This document shows, in pieces, positions 8,892 to 18,139 of a stretch of 64,000 bases of DNA (within the stretch, counting starts at the first letter, position 1; each line of letters begins with the position of its first letter). The stretch comes from Mediterraneibacter gnavus ATCC 29149 (GTDB lineage: Bacteria > Bacillota > Clostridia > Lachnospirales > Lachnospiraceae): the NCBI RefSeq assembly GCF_008121495.1, contig NZ_CP043051.1, positions 3,286,688-3,350,687 of the forward strand, written 5' to 3'. The translations under genes and the position numbers were made by a program. Below the pieces are notes generated by a model, which had not been told where the DNA came from, searched no databases, and saw only the letters and a list, made by a program, of their open reading frames with translations.

Positions 8892-11309
8892 TTATTGCTG
8901 CAGCAGTCCTTGTGCGTAATACACGGACTGCATTGCATCTTTTCCATAAAAATCTGCACCGATCATATCTGCATATTCCTGATTTAGGACAGCGCCTCCT
9001 ACCATTACTTTGCACCACGGTGCTTTTTCTCTGAGCTGGCGGATCGTCTCCTCCATACTGACAACAGTCGTGGTCATCAGCGCACTCAATCCCACAAGCC
9101 GAATCTGCTGTGCAACAACAGTATCTACAATGGTCTCCGGCGGCACATCTTTTCCAAGATCCACTACCTCAAAACTGTAATTCTCCAGAAGAACTTTTAC
9201 AATATTCTTGCCAATATCGTGAATATCGCCTTTGACTGTCGCAAGCACGATTTTTTCTTTTTTCTCCTGCACGTCTCCACTGTTCTCCAGCCCTTCTTTT
9301 AAAACTGCAAATGCTGTTTTTGCAGCCTCTGCGCTCATCAGAAGCTGAGGCAAAAAGACCGTTCCTTTTTCAAATCCCTTTCCCACGGTATCCAGCGCGG
9401 GAATCAAGTGTTCATTGATGATATCCAACGGCTTTTTCTCCTGCATCAGCACATTTGTAATCTGATGTGCTTCCTCTTTTAAGCCTTTTTCAATCGCAGC
9501 CTGCAGTGTCATCATCCCCCCTGCTGTCCGCCCTGCGCCGGTTGTAATACTTCCGGGCGCAGAAGCGAACTCTACATTAGCACTTCCGTAGCGTCCAATG
9601 TAATTTTCACAGTTCGGATCCAGATTCATCAGTACATGATACGCATAATAGGAACGCATCATATCTTCCGATGCAGGATTGATGATGCCGGCGCTTAATC
9701 CCTGGAACATGGCCATCGTATAAAAATTCGCATTGATGATCGGTCTTCCCGGCAGTCCAAATGAAATATTGGAAACACCAAGAACCGTATTCACACCAAG
9801 ATCATACCGGACTCTGTGCAGTGCTTCCAGAGTAATCTTTGCCCCTTCCGGTTCTGAGCTGACGGTCATGGCAAGTACATCGATCACAAGATCTTTCTTG
9901 TCAATGCCATACTTTGCCGCCTCACGGATGATCTTCTCTGCGATTGCCACACGGCCGTCTGCCGTTTCTGGAATCCCGTCTTCATCCAGCGTCAGACCGA
10001 TCACTACACCGCCGTATTTTTGGATCAGCGGGAATACCGCATCCATGGATTCCTGTTTTCCACTGACTGAATTCACCATCGATTTTCCATTGTAGATCCG
10101 CATTGCCTGTTCCATCGCCTGAATATCCACGGTATCGATCTGCAGCGGAAGACTGGTCACACTCTGAAGCTCTGTAATGACTTCTTTCATCATCGATACT
10201 TCATCAATATCCGGCAATCCTACATTCACATCCAGAATATGCGCTCCATTATCCTGCTGCATGATCCCTTCTTTGAGGATATAATCCAGATCATGATCTT
10301 TGAGCGCCTGTTTGAACTTCTTCTTTCCCGTCGGATTGATCCGTTCTCCGATGATCCTGGATCCCGTACCAAGCATCACTGCCTGTCCGTAAGAAGATAC
10401 GATCGTATGAACTTTTTTCTCCGGTGTTTTGATCAAAAGATCCTTACACTGTGCGATCATTGCCCGGATGTGATCCGGTGTCGTACCACAGCATCCGCCG
10501 ATCACACAGGCTCCTGTTTCTACGATCATTTCCATCGTCTTTGCAAACTGCTCCGGCTCTACATCATAATAAGTCTCACCATCTCGCTGTTTCGGAAGTC
10601 CTGCATTTGGCTTGACAATCACCGGAAGAGACGTATATTCCAAAATCTCATGCAGGATCGGCATCATCTGCTCAGGTCCCATCCCGCAGTTGATCCCCAG
10701 TGCATCCACGCGCAGTCCTTCCAGAAGTGCAACTACAGAAGGTACATCCGCTCCGGTGAGCAGCTTTCCTCTCTCATCAAAAATAGTCGTCACAAACACC
10801 GGAAGGGTTGTATTCTCTTTCGCTGCAAGTACCGCTGCCTTCAATTCATAGGTGTCACTCATCGTCTCGATATGGATCAGATCTGCTCCGGCCTGTTCTC
10901 CATAGATCATCACTTCCTTGAAAGCTTCATAAGCGGTCTCAAATTCCAGATCCCCCATGGGCTTTAACAGCTTTCCGGTAGGGCCGATATCCAACGCGGT
11001 ATACACTTCCCGGTTGTCTCTCACCCCCTGTTTCGCCGCTTCCTTCACATGAGAAACCGCAGAGAAAATAATCTCTTTTAAGGAACAGCTCTCATCGTGA
11101 AACTTCAACGCATTTGCTCCGAATGTATTGGTCAGGACAATATCACTTCCGGCTTCAAAATAACTGCGGTGAATCTGACGCACTGCCTCTGCATGCGTCA
11201 GATTCCAAGTCTCCGGCAATTCTCCGGGAAGAAGCCCCTTTGCCTGAAGCAAGGTTCCCATCCCACCGTCAAAAAATAAAAGTTCTTTTCCCAAGCGTTC
11301 TAAAATCAT
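8892..11309 (-). CDS. metH: Cobalamin-dependent methionine synthase lacking the activation domain
   Basis: This 805-residue protein transfers a methyl group from methyl-tetrahydrofolate through cobalamin to homocysteine. The homocysteine domain (about 1-290) has GGMGTLLQ near 15 and the zinc cysteines in GINCGMGP (Cys208) and GGCCGTTPDH (Cys273/274). The pterin-binding domain spans about 318-570 (GERINPTGKKKF). The helical cap and B12 domain follow, with DIHDIGK at 695-701 carrying the lower-ligand His697. E. coli MetH is about 1,230 residues. The missing C-terminal part is encoded separately by the gene just upstream, whose stop overlaps this ATG by four bases (ATGA). GAAGGGATACGAT precedes the start. 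Confidence 0.95.
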   Translation of the reverse strand: MILERLGKELLFFDGGMGTLLQAKGLLPGELPETWNLTHAEAVRQIHRSYFEAGSDIVLTNTFGANALKFHDESCSLKEIIFSAVSHVKEAAKQGVRDNREVYTALDIGPTGKLLKPMGDLEFETAYEAFKEVMIYGEQAGADLIHIETMSDTYELKAAVLAAKENTTLPVFVTTIFDERGKLLTGADVPSVVALLEGLRVDALGINCGMGPEQMMPILHEILEYTSLPVIVKPNAGLPKQRDGETYYDVEPEQFAKTMEMIVETGACVIGGCCGTTPDHIRAMIAQCKDLLIKTPEKKVHTIVSSYGQAVMLGTGSRIIGERINPTGKKKFKQALKDHDLDYILKEGIMQQDNGAHILDVNVGLPDIDEVSMMKEVITELQSVTSLPLQIDTVDIQAMEQAMRIYNGKSMVNSVSGKQESMDAVFPLIQKYGGVVIGLTLDEDGIPETADGRVAIAEKIIREAAKYGIDKKDLVIDVLAMTVSSEPEGAKITLEALHRVRYDLGVNTVLGVSNISFGLPGRPIINANFYTMAMFQGLSAGIINPASEDMMRSYYAYHVLMNLDPNCENYIGRYGSANVEFASAPGSITTGAGRTAGGMMTLQAAIEKGLKEEAHQITNVLMQEKKPLDIINEHLIPALDTVGKGFEKGTVFLPQLLMSAEAAKTAFAVLKEGLENSGDVQEKKEKIVLATVKGDIHDIGKNIVKVLLENYSFEVVDLGKDVPPETIVDTVVAQQIRLVGLSALMTTTVVSMEETIRQLREKAPWCKVMVGGAVLNQEYADMIGADFYGKDAMQSVYYAQGLLQQ

Positions 11310-11956
11310 ATCGTATCCCTTCTATATTCACAGTCCTTTTTTTCACAAATCTCGCAGCCCTGTATCGGACACCGCTCTTTGATACGGCTCATTCCGATCA
11401 CTGCTGTCACCGATTTTGTCGGAGTCATCATAAAACTGTCCGTCATGGTCAGTCCGATCGTTTTTGCGCAGTCTAACATCTGCATCAATGGCTTCTGATA
11501 CTGAATATCAAAATCTCCATATCCCGGACTGAATCTCGGACGCAGATACCAGCCTTCTTTTTCCTGCTGCTTCGCAATTTCTCTCTGACACGCATCACAG
11601 TATTCCTCCAGCATGGCCGCTGCGCAGGCCTGAAGCACCACTGCTTTTGCCATGTCTGTCAGAGATGCCCGCGTAATCAGCCGGTCTGCTCCTGTTCCCA
11701 GTGTCGCTCCAAAGAGAATCAGCTTCTCACATTGTTTTAAATTTCTGCCCAGACTTCTGCTCTTCATCCGGATATTTCCAATCTGAAAGCACTCCTCGCT
11801 CTGATGCTGTAAATCAAAAATACGGCAGATGGATTTTGGACTTACTGCAGATCTCAGACCCTCAAAAGAGTCTTTGATCAAAGCAAGTATCTGTTCATCT
11901 ACCGCATTCCTTCCATAGCCCAGATAACGGATAGCTTCTTTTGTCATTCTATCCAT
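11306..11956 (-). CDS. Stand-alone methionine synthase activation (SAM-binding) domain protein
   Basis: The protein has 216 residues from the ATG at 11956 (GGAG eight bases upstream; a GTG at 11974 is possible but lacks an SD). It starts MDRMTKEAIRYLGYGRN, as clostridial proteins of the vitamin B12-dependent methionine synthase activation family do. The RPRFSPGYGDFDIQYQKPL segment near 142-160 resembles the AdoMet-binding RxxxGY motif of the MetH reactivation domain. The C-terminus is Cys-rich (MSRIKERCPIQGCEICEKKDCEYRR). It should act in trans on the 805-residue MetH to re-methylate oxidised cob(II)alamin. It starts 11 bp after metF and overlaps metH by 4 bp, so the three form a tight operon. 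Confidence 0.9.
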   Translation of the reverse strand: MDRMTKEAIRYLGYGRNAVDEQILALIKDSFEGLRSAVSPKSICRIFDLQHQSEECFQIGNIRMKSRSLGRNLKQCEKLILFGATLGTGADRLITRASLTDMAKAVVLQACAAAMLEEYCDACQREIAKQQEKEGWYLRPRFSPGYGDFDIQYQKPLMQMLDCAKTIGLTMTDSFMMTPTKSVTAVIGMSRIKERCPIQGCEICEKKDCEYRRDTI

Positions 11957-11967
11957 TACTCCGTCTC

Positions 11968-12837
11968 CTAACACTGAATGATTTCTGAAATATTATGCAT
12001 GATAGCTGCTGCCACTTCCGGTCTGTTCATCGAATAAATGTGGATATTCTTCACTCCGTTTGCCAGCAGGTCAATGATCTGGTCGGTAGCGTATGCAATT
12101 CCTGCCTGTTCCATCGCCTTCGGCGAATCCCCGAACCGATCCAGGATTGCCTGAAATCTCCTTGGAAATACGGTTCCGGACAACTCACAGCTTCGTTTCA
12201 TCTGTCTTGCGCTTGTGATCGGCATGATCCCCGGCAATACCGGAACAGTGATTCCTGCTTCACGAATACGGTACAGGAAATTATAGTGGATATCATTGTC
12301 AAAAAACATCTGTGTTGTCAGAAAATCCACACCACTGTCTACCTTTTGTTTCAGATACTTGATATCATCTTCTTTATGCTCATTCTCCACATGCCCTTCC
12401 GGATAACACGCAGCTCCGATACAGAAATCTCCATGTCTGCGGATCTCTTCTACGAGTTGATAGGCATAATGAAAACGATCCTCGCTCGGAAATACCATAT
12501 CTTCTGAAATATCACCCCGCAATGCCAGAATGTTCTCAATCCCCTGTTCTTTCAGGCTGGCAATAACGCTGCGCACCTCATCTTTTGTGGAAGAAGCACA
12601 CGTCAGATGTGCCAGGCTTTCTACGTGCAGATCATGTTTGATATAGGATGCGATCTTTGCTGTGTTTTTGCTGGTACCGCCGCCTGCCCCGTAAGTCACA
12701 CTGATAAATTCCGGCTTTAAGCCTGCCATTTCTTCTGCTGCCCGAATTACTTTGTCATATCCCGCATCTGTCTTTGGCGGAAAAATCTCAAAGGAAATAT
12801 GTATCCCGTCTTCTCTGAGTCTGTCAATAATCTTCAT
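11968..12837 (-). CDS. metF: 5,10-methylenetetrahydrofolate reductase
   Basis: This 289-residue protein has the normal length of bacterial MTHFR and makes the 5-methyl-THF used by MetH. It opens MKIIDRLREDGIHISFEIFPPK, including the conserved FEIFPPK, then SVTYGAGGGTS near 72, LALRGD near 110 and GAACYPEGH near 140; VPVLPGIMPI near 200 is the usual TIM-barrel stretch. The ATG at 12837 has CAGGAGAAAA upstream. A longer frame to 12921 would run into glgA and was rejected. It follows glgA by 26 bp and precedes the activation-domain gene by 11 bp. No metV-like partner, as found in acetogen MTHFR operons, is present nearby. Confidence 0.95.
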   Translation of the reverse strand: MKIIDRLREDGIHISFEIFPPKTDAGYDKVIRAAEEMAGLKPEFISVTYGAGGGTSKNTAKIASYIKHDLHVESLAHLTCASSTKDEVRSVIASLKEQGIENILALRGDISEDMVFPSEDRFHYAYQLVEEIRRHGDFCIGAACYPEGHVENEHKEDDIKYLKQKVDSGVDFLTTQMFFDNDIHYNFLYRIREAGITVPVLPGIMPITSARQMKRSCELSGTVFPRRFQAILDRFGDSPKAMEQAGIAYATDQIIDLLANGVKNIHIYSMNRPEVAAAIMHNISEIIQC

Positions 12838-12863
12838 GCATTTTTCTCCTGTGTATATTTTGT

Positions 12864-14312
12864 CTATTCTCCAATAAGCTCTTTGTACAATGTCTCGTAC
12901 TGTTTTGCAGAATTCTTCCATGAGAAATCCTGTTCCATCGCACGCTCTACAATCTTATTCCAGTCCCGCTTTTTGTCATAATAAATATGCTCTGCATACC
13001 GGATCGTGCCAAGCATCTCATGCGCGTTGTAATTGGAAAAGCTGAATCCCGTACCTGTCTTCTCGAACTCATTGTAAGGCTCTACCGTATCCTTGAGCCC
13101 GCCTGTCTCCCGCACGATCGGAAGCGTGCCGTAACGCAGACTCATCAGCTGGCTCAATCCACATGGTTCAAACAGAGACGGCATCAGAAATGCATCTGCA
13201 GATGCATAGATCTTATGCGACATATCCTCTGAATAGAAAATATTGGCCGATACTTTATTCGAATATTTCCATGCAAAATGGCGGAACATATTCTCATATT
13301 TTGCTTCCCCGGTTCCCAGTACTACAATCTGTACTGCATCCTGGCAGAGCTCATCCATCACATAATCAATCAGATCAAATCCCTTCTGATCGGTCAGTCT
13401 GGACACAATACCGAGCATCATCACCTTCGGATCCTTGTCCAGTCCAAGCTCCTCCTGCAGAGACAGCTTGTTGGAAACCTTGTTCTTGCGGAATGTATCG
13501 ACCGTAAAACGTTTTGCGATCCGTGTATCCTTAAATGGACAGTACTCATCATAATCCAGTCCATTTACAATTCCACAAAGGTCATTGGATCTTGCACTCA
13601 TCAGACCATCGAGACCTTCTCCAAAAAACGGTGTCTTGATCTCCTGCGCGTATGTCTGACTTACCGTTGTCACTTTATCCGCATAGACGATACCGCCTTT
13701 TAACAGATTGGCATCCCGGTATGCCTCCAGCTTATCCGGAGCAAAGTAATACTCCGGAAGCCCTGTGATCTGACGTACAGTGCTGGTGTCCCACACGCCC
13801 TGGAATTTCAGATTGTGGATCGTCATGACACTCTTGATTCCTCTGTAATATTCACCCAGAAATCTAAAATTGTCCAGATAAACCGGAATCAAGCCTGTCT
13901 GCCAGTCGTGACAATGGATCAGCTCCGGACGGAAGTCGATCACCGGCAGGATACTCAGCACAGCCTTTGAGAAAAAGGCGAATTTCTCGATATTCCATCT
14001 CGGATCTCCGTCATACGGTGCAAATCCATTAAAATAATACTCGTTATCAATAAAATAAAATGTGATCCCGTCCTGCACATATTTCAGAATTCCTACATAA
14101 CGGTCTTCTCCCGCCAGATTCATATAAAAATGATCCATATATTCCAGCTGGTCCTTCCATTTCTGGTTCATACAGGAATACTTCGGAAGTACCACCCGCA
14201 CATCGTATTTCTTTTTGTCAAAATATTTTGGAAGTGAACCGACAACATCTGCCAGTCCTCCTGTTTTGATAAATGGCACACATTCTGAAGCTGCAAATAA
14301 AATGTTCTTCAT
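12864..14312 (-). CDS. glgA: Glycogen synthase (ADP-glucose type)
   Basis: This 482-residue GT5 glycosyltransferase extends alpha-1,4-glucan from ADP-glucose. The start MKNILFAASECVPFIKTGGLADVVGSLPK contains the KTGGLADV nucleotide-sugar motif (about 17-24). DWQTGLIPVYL is near 140 and the C-terminal MPSLFEPCGLSQL with its conserved Glu is near 375-387. The ATG at 14312 has GGAGG seven bases upstream, whereas an upstream ATG five codons earlier lies within that SD. It has its own promoter (14362-14389). No glgC, glgD or glgP lies in the window, so here it is an isolated glg gene heading the metF operon. Confidence 0.96.
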   Translation of the reverse strand: MKNILFAASECVPFIKTGGLADVVGSLPKYFDKKKYDVRVVLPKYSCMNQKWKDQLEYMDHFYMNLAGEDRYVGILKYVQDGITFYFIDNEYYFNGFAPYDGDPRWNIEKFAFFSKAVLSILPVIDFRPELIHCHDWQTGLIPVYLDNFRFLGEYYRGIKSVMTIHNLKFQGVWDTSTVRQITGLPEYYFAPDKLEAYRDANLLKGGIVYADKVTTVSQTYAQEIKTPFFGEGLDGLMSARSNDLCGIVNGLDYDEYCPFKDTRIAKRFTVDTFRKNKVSNKLSLQEELGLDKDPKVMMLGIVSRLTDQKGFDLIDYVMDELCQDAVQIVVLGTGEAKYENMFRHFAWKYSNKVSANIFYSEDMSHKIYASADAFLMPSLFEPCGLSQLMSLRYGTLPIVRETGGLKDTVEPYNEFEKTGTGFSFSNYNAHEMLGTIRYAEHIYYDKKRDWNKIVERAMEQDFSWKNSAKQYETLYKELIGE

Positions 14313-14361
14313 AGCTTTCCCTCCCATTTCCCTCCGTTTTACTAAGCCAGTATTTTTCTAC

Positions 14362-14389
14362 ATTATACTCCATTTCCCGAAGATTGCAA
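14362..14389 (-). promoter_or_regulatory. glgA(-metF-metH) promoter
   Basis: TTGCAA, 16 bp, TATAAT on the minus strand between the spo0A stop and the glgA start. Confidence 0.6.
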
Positions 14390-14404
14390 AGGTTTCTGTG
14401 TGGT

Positions 14405-15196
14405 TTATCTGTGTTTGTATTCCAACTGGATCGTATCTGCGATCAATGCCACGAATTCTGAGTTGGTCGGTTTCCCCTTTCCGGTACTGACCGTATAACC
14501 GAACAGCTCATCCAGTGTATCCAGTTTTCCACGATTCCATGCTACCTCGATCGCATGACGGATTGCCCGCTCCACACGGCTGGATGTCGTCTGATACCGT
14601 TTTGCTACGGTTGGATACAACACCTTTGTGATCGCATTTAACACATCCATATCCTGCACTGCCATGATGATCGAATCCCGCAGATAATGATACCCCTTAA
14701 TATGTGCCGGAATTCCGATCTCATGGAGCAGGTTTGTCACTCTGTTCTCCAAATCCCCTTCTCTGATGTATGGAACCTGTGATGACAGTTCATCATTCCT
14801 CTTTTCGCAGCTTCTCACTGGTCTTCTGACTGTTTTTATCCGATTTAACAGCATTTCGTTGTTAAACGGCTTCATGATATAGTAATTTGCGCCTCGATTG
14901 AATGCATCTTCTGTAATCCGCTCCTGGCCGACTGCTGTCACTACGATAAAGTCCGGACGCTTCTGTACATTTTTATCCTGATTGATCTTCTCCATCACAG
15001 TCAGACCATCCATTTTCGGCATGATCAGGTCCAATAATACGACATCCGGCTGCTTATTTCGGATGATCTGACACATTTCTTCCCCATTTTTTGCTTTTCC
15101 TACAACATGAAGTTCTTTGTCCATGTTGATGATTTCCTCCAGAAGATCCAAAATCCGCTCATTATCGTCAGCAATCGCCACGTTTACCTGTTCCAT
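14405..15196 (-). CDS. spo0A: Sporulation master response regulator Spo0A
   Basis: This 263-residue protein controls entry into sporulation. The receiver domain (about 1-125) begins [14 protein letters not shown] with the acidic pair, has the phosphoacceptor Asp in [14 protein letters not shown] near 55, and the Lys in YYIMKPF near 107. The C-terminal DNA-binding domain (about 150-263) contains the recognition-helix region [21 protein letters not shown]. This C-terminal sequence is the most conserved hallmark of Spo0A. The ATG at 15196 has GGGAGAGGAACT upstream. It lies 110 bp after spoIVB, with a sigma-A-like promoter and two 0A boxes between, which suggests autoregulation. Confidence 0.98.
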   Translation of the reverse strand: MEQVNVAIADDNERILDLLEEIINMDKELHVVGKAKNGEEMCQIIRNKQPDVVLLDLIMPKMDGLTVMEKINQDKNVQKRPDFIVVTAVGQERITEDAFNRGANYYIMKPFNNEMLLNRIKTVRRPVRSCEKRNDELSSQVPYIREGDLENRVTNLLHEIGIPAHIKGYHYLRDSIIMAVQDMDVLNAITKVLYPTVAKRYQTTSSRVERAIRHAIEVAWNRGKLDTLDELFGYTVSTGKGKPTNSEFVALIADTIQLEYKHR

Positions 15197-15246
15197 AGTT
15201 CCTCTCCCTCTGTTCACTGCCTGAACTTTTAAACGCCACGCTTTTC

Positions 15247-15276
15247 ATTATATCTGCCCTATCTGCCAAAATGCAA
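15247..15276 (-). promoter_or_regulatory. spo0A promoter
   Basis: TTGCAT, 18 bp, TATAAT on the minus strand; the perfect -10 lies about 50 bp before the ATG. Confidence 0.55.
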
Positions 15277-15295
15277 GAAAATCAGGGAGACCTTA

Positions 15296-15325
15296 TTCGA
15301 CAAAACTAGGCAGAAAGATTCGACA
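15296..15325 (-). promoter_or_regulatory. Two Spo0A binding boxes upstream of spo0A
   Basis: Two copies of TGTCGAA, the Bacillus/Clostridium 0A-box consensus, read on the minus strand at 15302-15296 and 15325-15319, spaced 23 bp. The second is inside the last codons of spoIVB. Both lie upstream of the -35. Confidence 0.65.
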
Positions 15326-16364
15326 ACATATTCTCAATAAAAATACCGTAGCCTTTTGCCGAATCCTGTACAAACACATGCGTAACCGCTCCGATCAGCT
15401 TTCCGTTCTGTAAAATCGGGCTTCCGCTCATCCCCTGTATGATGCCGCCGGTCGCATCAAGCAGTCTCTGATCTGTGATCTCGATCACCAGCCCTTTGTT
15501 GATTTCCTGTCCGGAATCGTCGATATCTGTCACCAAAATGTCGTAATTTTCTACTTCTCCGTTAACATAACAGCGAATCACAGCTTTTCCTTTTTGTATT
15601 TCTCCCCGCTCTGCCACCGGAACCATCTCCTGCTGCAAAAACAGTTTTTCTGCGGATTCAATCGTCCCGTAAATCCCCGCCTCCGTATTTTTATCTATGG
15701 TTCCAAGACGATTATAATGACTGTACACGATCATTCCTTCCATACTCCCTGGAATTCCGTTCTGTCCCTTTTGAATCGAATGAATACTGGTCTTATAAAG
15801 AGTCCCCTGCCGAATCGACAAAAGCGCGCTTGTATCCATATCATGAATCCCATGCCCCAGCGCTCCAAAAGCTCCGTCTCTGGTCATAAAGGTAATCGTC
15901 CCAAGTCCCTGCACATTGTCTCTCACCCAGATTCCCAGCTTATATTCGTCTGGTTTCGTTTCTACGGGTTTGACCGCAACTGTCAGCTCCTGCTGCCCTC
16001 TTCGCAGTGTCAGCGCCACCTGATCTTCGTCCAGATCGGATAATTTCTGGAACAGTTCTTTTTTATTTTCAATCTTTTCATCATTCCATGCCACAATGTA
16101 ATCTCCCGGCCGCACCAGATTCTCTGCAGGCTGATACTGTTTTCCGTCTGCGCCGGTGATCTGGTCTGTACCAAGTACCATAACACCATCCGTCTCCATG
16201 TAAATCCCGACCGGCATGCCGCCTGGTATGACGCCTTCCTCCATGACTGCCTGGGTACTGGCTTCTCTGACCTTTTGTGTCTCCTTTTGGGGAGACATCG
16301 CACAGCCGGAGAGACACACAAGGAACATAAGAACAGCTGCCAGTTGCCTATACTTTCTTTTCAT
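15306..16364 (-). CDS. spoIVB: SpoIVB signalling serine protease (S55)
   Basis: This 352-residue protein is secreted from the forespore and, in Bacillus, cleaves SpoIVFA to activate pro-sigma-K processing. It has an N-terminal membrane or lipoprotein-like signal (AAVLMFLVCLSGCAM), a PDZ domain (about 50-130), and the S55 catalytic region with GALGHGIHD near 167-175 (catalytic His) and GGIIQGMSGSPI near 306-317 (catalytic Ser). The start MKRKYRQLA was chosen over longer in-frame extensions because of an upstream AGAGGATG stretch. A terminator separates it from recN, so it probably has its own forespore promoter, which was not identified. Confidence 0.95.
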   Translation of the reverse strand: MKRKYRQLAAVLMFLVCLSGCAMSPQKETQKVREASTQAVMEEGVIPGGMPVGIYMETDGVMVLGTDQITGADGKQYQPAENLVRPGDYIVAWNDEKIENKKELFQKLSDLDEDQVALTLRRGQQELTVAVKPVETKPDEYKLGIWVRDNVQGLGTITFMTRDGAFGALGHGIHDMDTSALLSIRQGTLYKTSIHSIQKGQNGIPGSMEGMIVYSHYNRLGTIDKNTEAGIYGTIESAEKLFLQQEMVPVAERGEIQKGKAVIRCYVNGEVENYDILVTDIDDSGQEINKGLVIEITDQRLLDATGGIIQGMSGSPILQNGKLIGAVTHVFVQDSAKGYGIFIENMLSNLSA

Positions 16365-16391
16365 CTTTGTCACATCCTCTCTGCCAAACGT

Positions 16392-16424
16392 AAAAAAACG
16401 GACACCAAAAGGTATCCGTTTTAG
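16392..16424 (-). terminator. recN terminator
   Basis: AAACGGATACC pairs with GGTGTCCGTTT around a TTTT loop, followed by a run of seven T on the minus strand. Confidence 0.85.
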
Positions 16425-16457
16425 TATGTGACATTTTTTTATTTTCACACTGGAATT

Positions 16458-18131
16458 CTATACTCTCTTTGCCATTTCTTTCATTTCTTTTGCACTGTCC
16501 AGAATATTTTTCGTTATCTGGGCGCCGCCAAGCAGACGCGCCAGCTCGCCCACAGAAGCATCCTCATCCAACGGAAAAATGCCTGTTTTTGTCGTCGTCT
16601 GATCCGTCTGCTTTTGAATCAGATAGTGGGCATCGGCAGCTGCCGCAATCTGCGGAAGATGGGTGATACAGATCACCTGACGCTTCTGTCCGATGATATG
16701 CAGTTTTTCTGCCACCTTTCCGGCTGTAATTCCACTGATCCCGGAGTCGATCTCATCAAAAATCAGTGTTGGCGTGTCTTCTTTATCTGCCAGCACAGTC
16801 TTGATCGCCAGAAGGATTCTGGAGAGTTCACCTCCTGAAACCGTAGTTCCAAGCGGCTTTGGCGGTTCTCCCGGATTTACAGAAATAAAAAATTCCGCGT
16901 CATCCATTCCCAGAGCAGACATTTTTGCCTCTTGTAAGAAACGCATTTCCAGCTGTACATCCAGAAAATTAAGATCCTCAAGCCCTGCTTTGATCTCTTT
17001 TGTAAAGGAAATAGCTGCTTTTTTTCGAATCTTACTCAACTTTTCGGCACAGCTTTGCATTTCCTTTTGCGCCGCTTCGGTTTGAGACCGCAGATTTTCA
17101 ATATAAGTCTCATAATGCTCCAGTTCATTTAGTCTCTGCCGTTTTTCCTCTGCGTATTCCAGAATTTCATTGACTGTATTCCCATATTTTGCCTTTAATC
17201 GATTAATCTCATTGAGGCGGTTCTCTGTCTCATAAAACTCTTCTTCTGAAAATTCAAAGCTTTTGGCATACTCCGAGAGTTCCCGGTTAAAATCATTGAG
17301 CAGACTGTCAATCTCCACCAGCTGTCCATACAGTGCATTTCCTTTTTCATCGAAATTTTCCACTTCCTGAAGGGAACGGATTGCACGGCTTAAGAGGTCG
17401 CTGGCGTTGTTTCGGTCATCTTCACTGGTGTACTGGTATGTCTGGGCCACCGCACTGGTCAGGTCTTTACTCTGCGTCATCCTCTGATAGAGACTTTCCA
17501 GATCTTCGTCTTCCCCCATGCGTAAATGCGCGCTTTCAATCTCATGCAGTTCATACTCCGTCAGATCAATCTCTTTGCGCCGCTCCTTCTCTTCCATTCC
17601 AGATGCTTCCAGCCTGCGGCTGTACTCCTGATATGCCCGGTAAGCCAGGGCCATCTTCTGTTTTGGCTTTTCCACCTGCTCTTTGGCATATACATCCAGA
17701 AACGTCAGGTGATTGCGCTTATTTAACAAACGCTGATGTTCATGCTGCTCGTGAATATCAATCAGGAGACTTGCCACATCCCGCAGTACTCCCATCGTCA
17801 CCGTCTCTCCATTGATCTTGCTGACACTTCTGCCTTCCATCAATTTCCGGCTTAAGATCAGCATCCCGTCTTCCGGAAAGATATCCATTTCTTCCAGCTG
17901 ACGGATCAACTCCTGATTTTCAATTGAAAACATCAGTTCCACAAGTCCGAACCTGGCGCCCTTTCGAAGCATATCCGCATTGTATCTTCCGCCGAGTGCC
18001 AGATTTACGGAACCTAAGATAATGGATTTACCGGCTCCTGTCTCTCCTGTGAGAATATTGAGTCCCGGTCCAAAATCCACCTCCACCTCGTCGATCAGCG
18101 CCAGATTTTTTACATGTAAATTTTGAAGCAT
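16458..18131 (-). CDS. recN: DNA repair protein RecN
   Basis: This 557-residue SMC-like ATPase acts early in double-strand-break repair. It begins MLQNLHVKNLALIDEVEVDFG, with Walker A GETGAGKS at about 30-37. A long coiled-coil region spans about 150-400 (for example LYQRMTQSKDL and EEKRQRLNELEHYET). The ABC signature VSGGELSRILLAIK is near 430, and the Walker B region TLIFDEIDSGISG near 458-470. The start is 8 bp after the argR stop, with a modest AGGA ribosome site. It is the last gene of the nusB-to-recN run and ends in a clear terminator. Confidence 0.97.
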   Translation of the reverse strand: MLQNLHVKNLALIDEVEVDFGPGLNILTGETGAGKSIILGSVNLALGGRYNADMLRKGARFGLVELMFSIENQELIRQLEEMDIFPEDGMLILSRKLMEGRSVSKINGETVTMGVLRDVASLLIDIHEQHEHQRLLNKRNHLTFLDVYAKEQVEKPKQKMALAYRAYQEYSRRLEASGMEEKERRKEIDLTEYELHEIESAHLRMGEDEDLESLYQRMTQSKDLTSAVAQTYQYTSEDDRNNASDLLSRAIRSLQEVENFDEKGNALYGQLVEIDSLLNDFNRELSEYAKSFEFSEEEFYETENRLNEINRLKAKYGNTVNEILEYAEEKRQRLNELEHYETYIENLRSQTEAAQKEMQSCAEKLSKIRKKAAISFTKEIKAGLEDLNFLDVQLEMRFLQEAKMSALGMDDAEFFISVNPGEPPKPLGTTVSGGELSRILLAIKTVLADKEDTPTLIFDEIDSGISGITAGKVAEKLHIIGQKRQVICITHLPQIAAAADAHYLIQKQTDQTTTKTGIFPLDEDASVGELARLLGGAQITKNILDSAKEMKEMAKRV

Positions 18132-18139
18132 ATTTTTTC

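Noticed and set aside
8864..8959. Longer N-terminus for the hydrogenase-like protein
   Set aside because: It would overlap the end of metH, has no ribosome site, and the internal ATG at 8863 has a strong AAAGGAGG site.
12838..12921. Longer N-terminus for metF
   Set aside because: It overlaps the glgA stop and adds residues not found in MTHFR; the ATG at 12837 has its own GGAG site.
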